A stretch of DNA of 5,545 bases from an uncultured Bacilli bacterium (GTDB lineage: Bacteria; Bacillota_I; Bacilli_A; RF39; UBA660), in contig CANQIM010000078.1 in assembly GCA_947624075.1 (NCBI GenBank), positions 1 through 5,545 on the forward strand, written 5' to 3'. A program made the position numbers and the translations under genes. The stretch's first letter is position 1. Each line of letters starts with the position of its first letter. This document shows, piece after piece, positions 4,881-5,545 of this stretch. Below the pieces are notes generated by a model. It was given only the letters and a program-made list of their open reading frames with translations. It made no database searches and was not told the DNA's origin.

Positions 4881-4909
4881 ATTTTATGAAGAAATATCTT
4901 AATAAATGC
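4881..4909 (-). promoter_or_regulatory. Candidate sigma-E-like sporulation promoter of ylmC-yunB
   Basis: Starting one base after the sigG stop codon, the minus strand reads GCATTTA (4903-4909), a 14-base spacer and CATAAAAT (4881-4888). The -10 fits CATAnnnT and the -35 fits five of seven positions of the K-M-A-T-A-T-T consensus at the consensus spacing. A start near 4874 would leave a leader of about 10 bases, with AGAGGTG before the ylmC ATG. No terminator is seen after sigG, so readthrough is also likely. Confidence 0.45.
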
Positions 4910-5545
4910 CTATTTCAAAATCTTTTTTAATTGCTTAATTGCACCCTTTTCTAATCTTGATACTTGAGCTTGACTTATGTCTAATTCTTTAGCTATTTCT
5001 GTTTGGGTTTTTCCAATAACAAATCTTTCATCTAAAATAAATTTTTCTCTTTCATTTAAACTATCAATAGCTCCTTCTAAAGCTAATCTACTAGAAAAAT
5101 CATTATTACTTAATTTTTTATCTTCTATTTGATCATATAAGTAAATAGTATCTCCACCATCATTATAAATAGCTTCGTACATACTAACTGGTTCTTTTAA
5201 TGAATCAAGAGCATTTACTATTTCTAACGTATCAAGTTTTAATTTTTTAGATAGTTCATCTATTGTTGGTTCTCTTCCCAATTCATTAATAAATTCTTCT
5301 TTAGCTTTCAAAGTCTTATAAGCAATATCTTTAACAGATCTACTTACTCTAATTGTATTATTATCTCTAATATATCTTTTTATTTCTCCCAAAATCATGG
5401 GTACAGCATAAGTTGAGAATTTAACATTAAATGATAAGTCAAAATTATCAATAGCTTTCATTAAGCCTACACAGCCTATTTGAAATAAATCATCCATATT
5501 ATCATATTTATTATTAAATCTTTTTAAAATAGATAAAACTAATTT
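4910..5545 (-). CDS. sigG: RNA polymerase sporulation sigma factor G (5' end beyond the window)
   Basis: This is the forespore-specific sigma factor that directs RNA polymerase to late forespore genes. The frame is open to the right edge, giving 211 residues; about 50 N-terminal residues are missing compared with the usual 260. The first 16 visible residues (KLVLSILKRFNN...) align with sigma region 2.1, so the ATG at 5497 is internal. Region 2 continues with DDLFQIGCVGLMKAIDNFD and VKFSTYAVPMILGEIKRYIRDN. The segment NNTIRVSRSVKDIAYKTL and PVSMYEAIYNDGGDTIYLYDQI are typical of SigG rather than SigF or SigB. Region 3 is near 93-120, and region 4 has a helix-turn-helix (GKTQTEIAKELDISQAQVSR, 178-197). 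The stop is TAG, followed 46 bases later by ylmC. Confidence 0.95.
   Translation of the reverse strand, partial: KLVLSILKRFNNKYDNMDDLFQIGCVGLMKAIDNFDLSFNVKFSTYAVPMILGEIKRYIRDNNTIRVSRSVKDIAYKTLKAKEEFINELGREPTIDELSKKLKLDTLEIVNALDSLKEPVSMYEAIYNDGGDTIYLYDQIEDKKLSNNDFSSRLALEGAIDSLNEREKFILDERFVIGKTQTEIAKELDISQAQVSRLEKGAIKQLKKILK

Noticed and set aside
4880..4920. Inverted GAAATA/TATTTC pair after sigG as a terminator
   Set aside because: Only 6 AU-rich base pairs, a large loop and no following T run; better explained as chance within the ylmC promoter region.
5495..5497. ATG at 5497 as the start of sigG
   Set aside because: The frame continues in register to the window edge with residues that align to SigG region 2.1, so this ATG is internal and the gene is cut by the window.
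1..5545. CRISPR arrays, insertion sequences, tRNA/rRNA genes, riboswitches, attachment sites
   Set aside because: No spaced direct repeats, transposase or integrase frame, cloverleaf or rRNA segments were seen, and the longest gene-free gap is about 80 bases, too short for most structured RNA leaders.

Overview
The window is a very AT-rich stretch (hand-counted 60-base samples run from about 17 to 37% GC) from a Gram-positive, endospore-forming member of the Bacillota, most likely a low-GC Bacilli or Erysipelotrichia-type lineage. The evidence is a nearly complete sporulation sigma factor G, two further sporulation proteins (YlmC/YmxH and YunB), a YutH spore-coat kinase-like protein, and Bacilli housekeeping families (YugI/GSP13, YutI, YutD, DUF1292). 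Tryptophan is always TGG in the called genes, and all nine stops are TAA or TAG, so the standard bacterial code fits and the mollicute UGA=Trp code does not.

Layout from right to left, as eight of the nine genes are read on the minus strand. sigG runs in from the right edge (4910-5545). It is followed by ylmC and yunB, whose reading frames overlap, and then yutD, which starts 26 bases after the yunB stop. A sigma-E-like promoter candidate lies between sigG and ylmC, and an extended -10 candidate precedes yutD. Next is a two-gene operon (3515 down to 1642) with a good vegetative promoter, strong Shine-Dalgarno sites and a terminator. It encodes a DUF1292 protein and an unrecognised 525-residue acidic protein with a coiled-coil C-terminus. 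yutH (1574 down to 726) follows, with its own sigma-E-like promoter candidate. It meets the only plus-strand gene, yutI (490-729), tail to tail, and their stop codons share one TTAA. yutI and the minus-strand yugI (407 down to 42) diverge from back-to-back promoters whose -35 boxes touch.

Functionally this is a sporulation and housekeeping cluster. sigG drives late forespore transcription, and ylmC, yunB and yutH are sporulation-associated. yutI belongs to iron-sulfur cluster assembly and yugI is an S1-domain RNA-binding stress or translation protein. From memory, several of these genes (yunB, yutD, yutH, yutI) also lie near one another in Bacillus subtilis, so the order looks like a compacted ancestral arrangement. 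No mobile element, CRISPR array, rRNA or tRNA gene was seen. The best candidate for something undescribed is the 525-residue protein with its DUF1292 partner; I cannot assign it a function.
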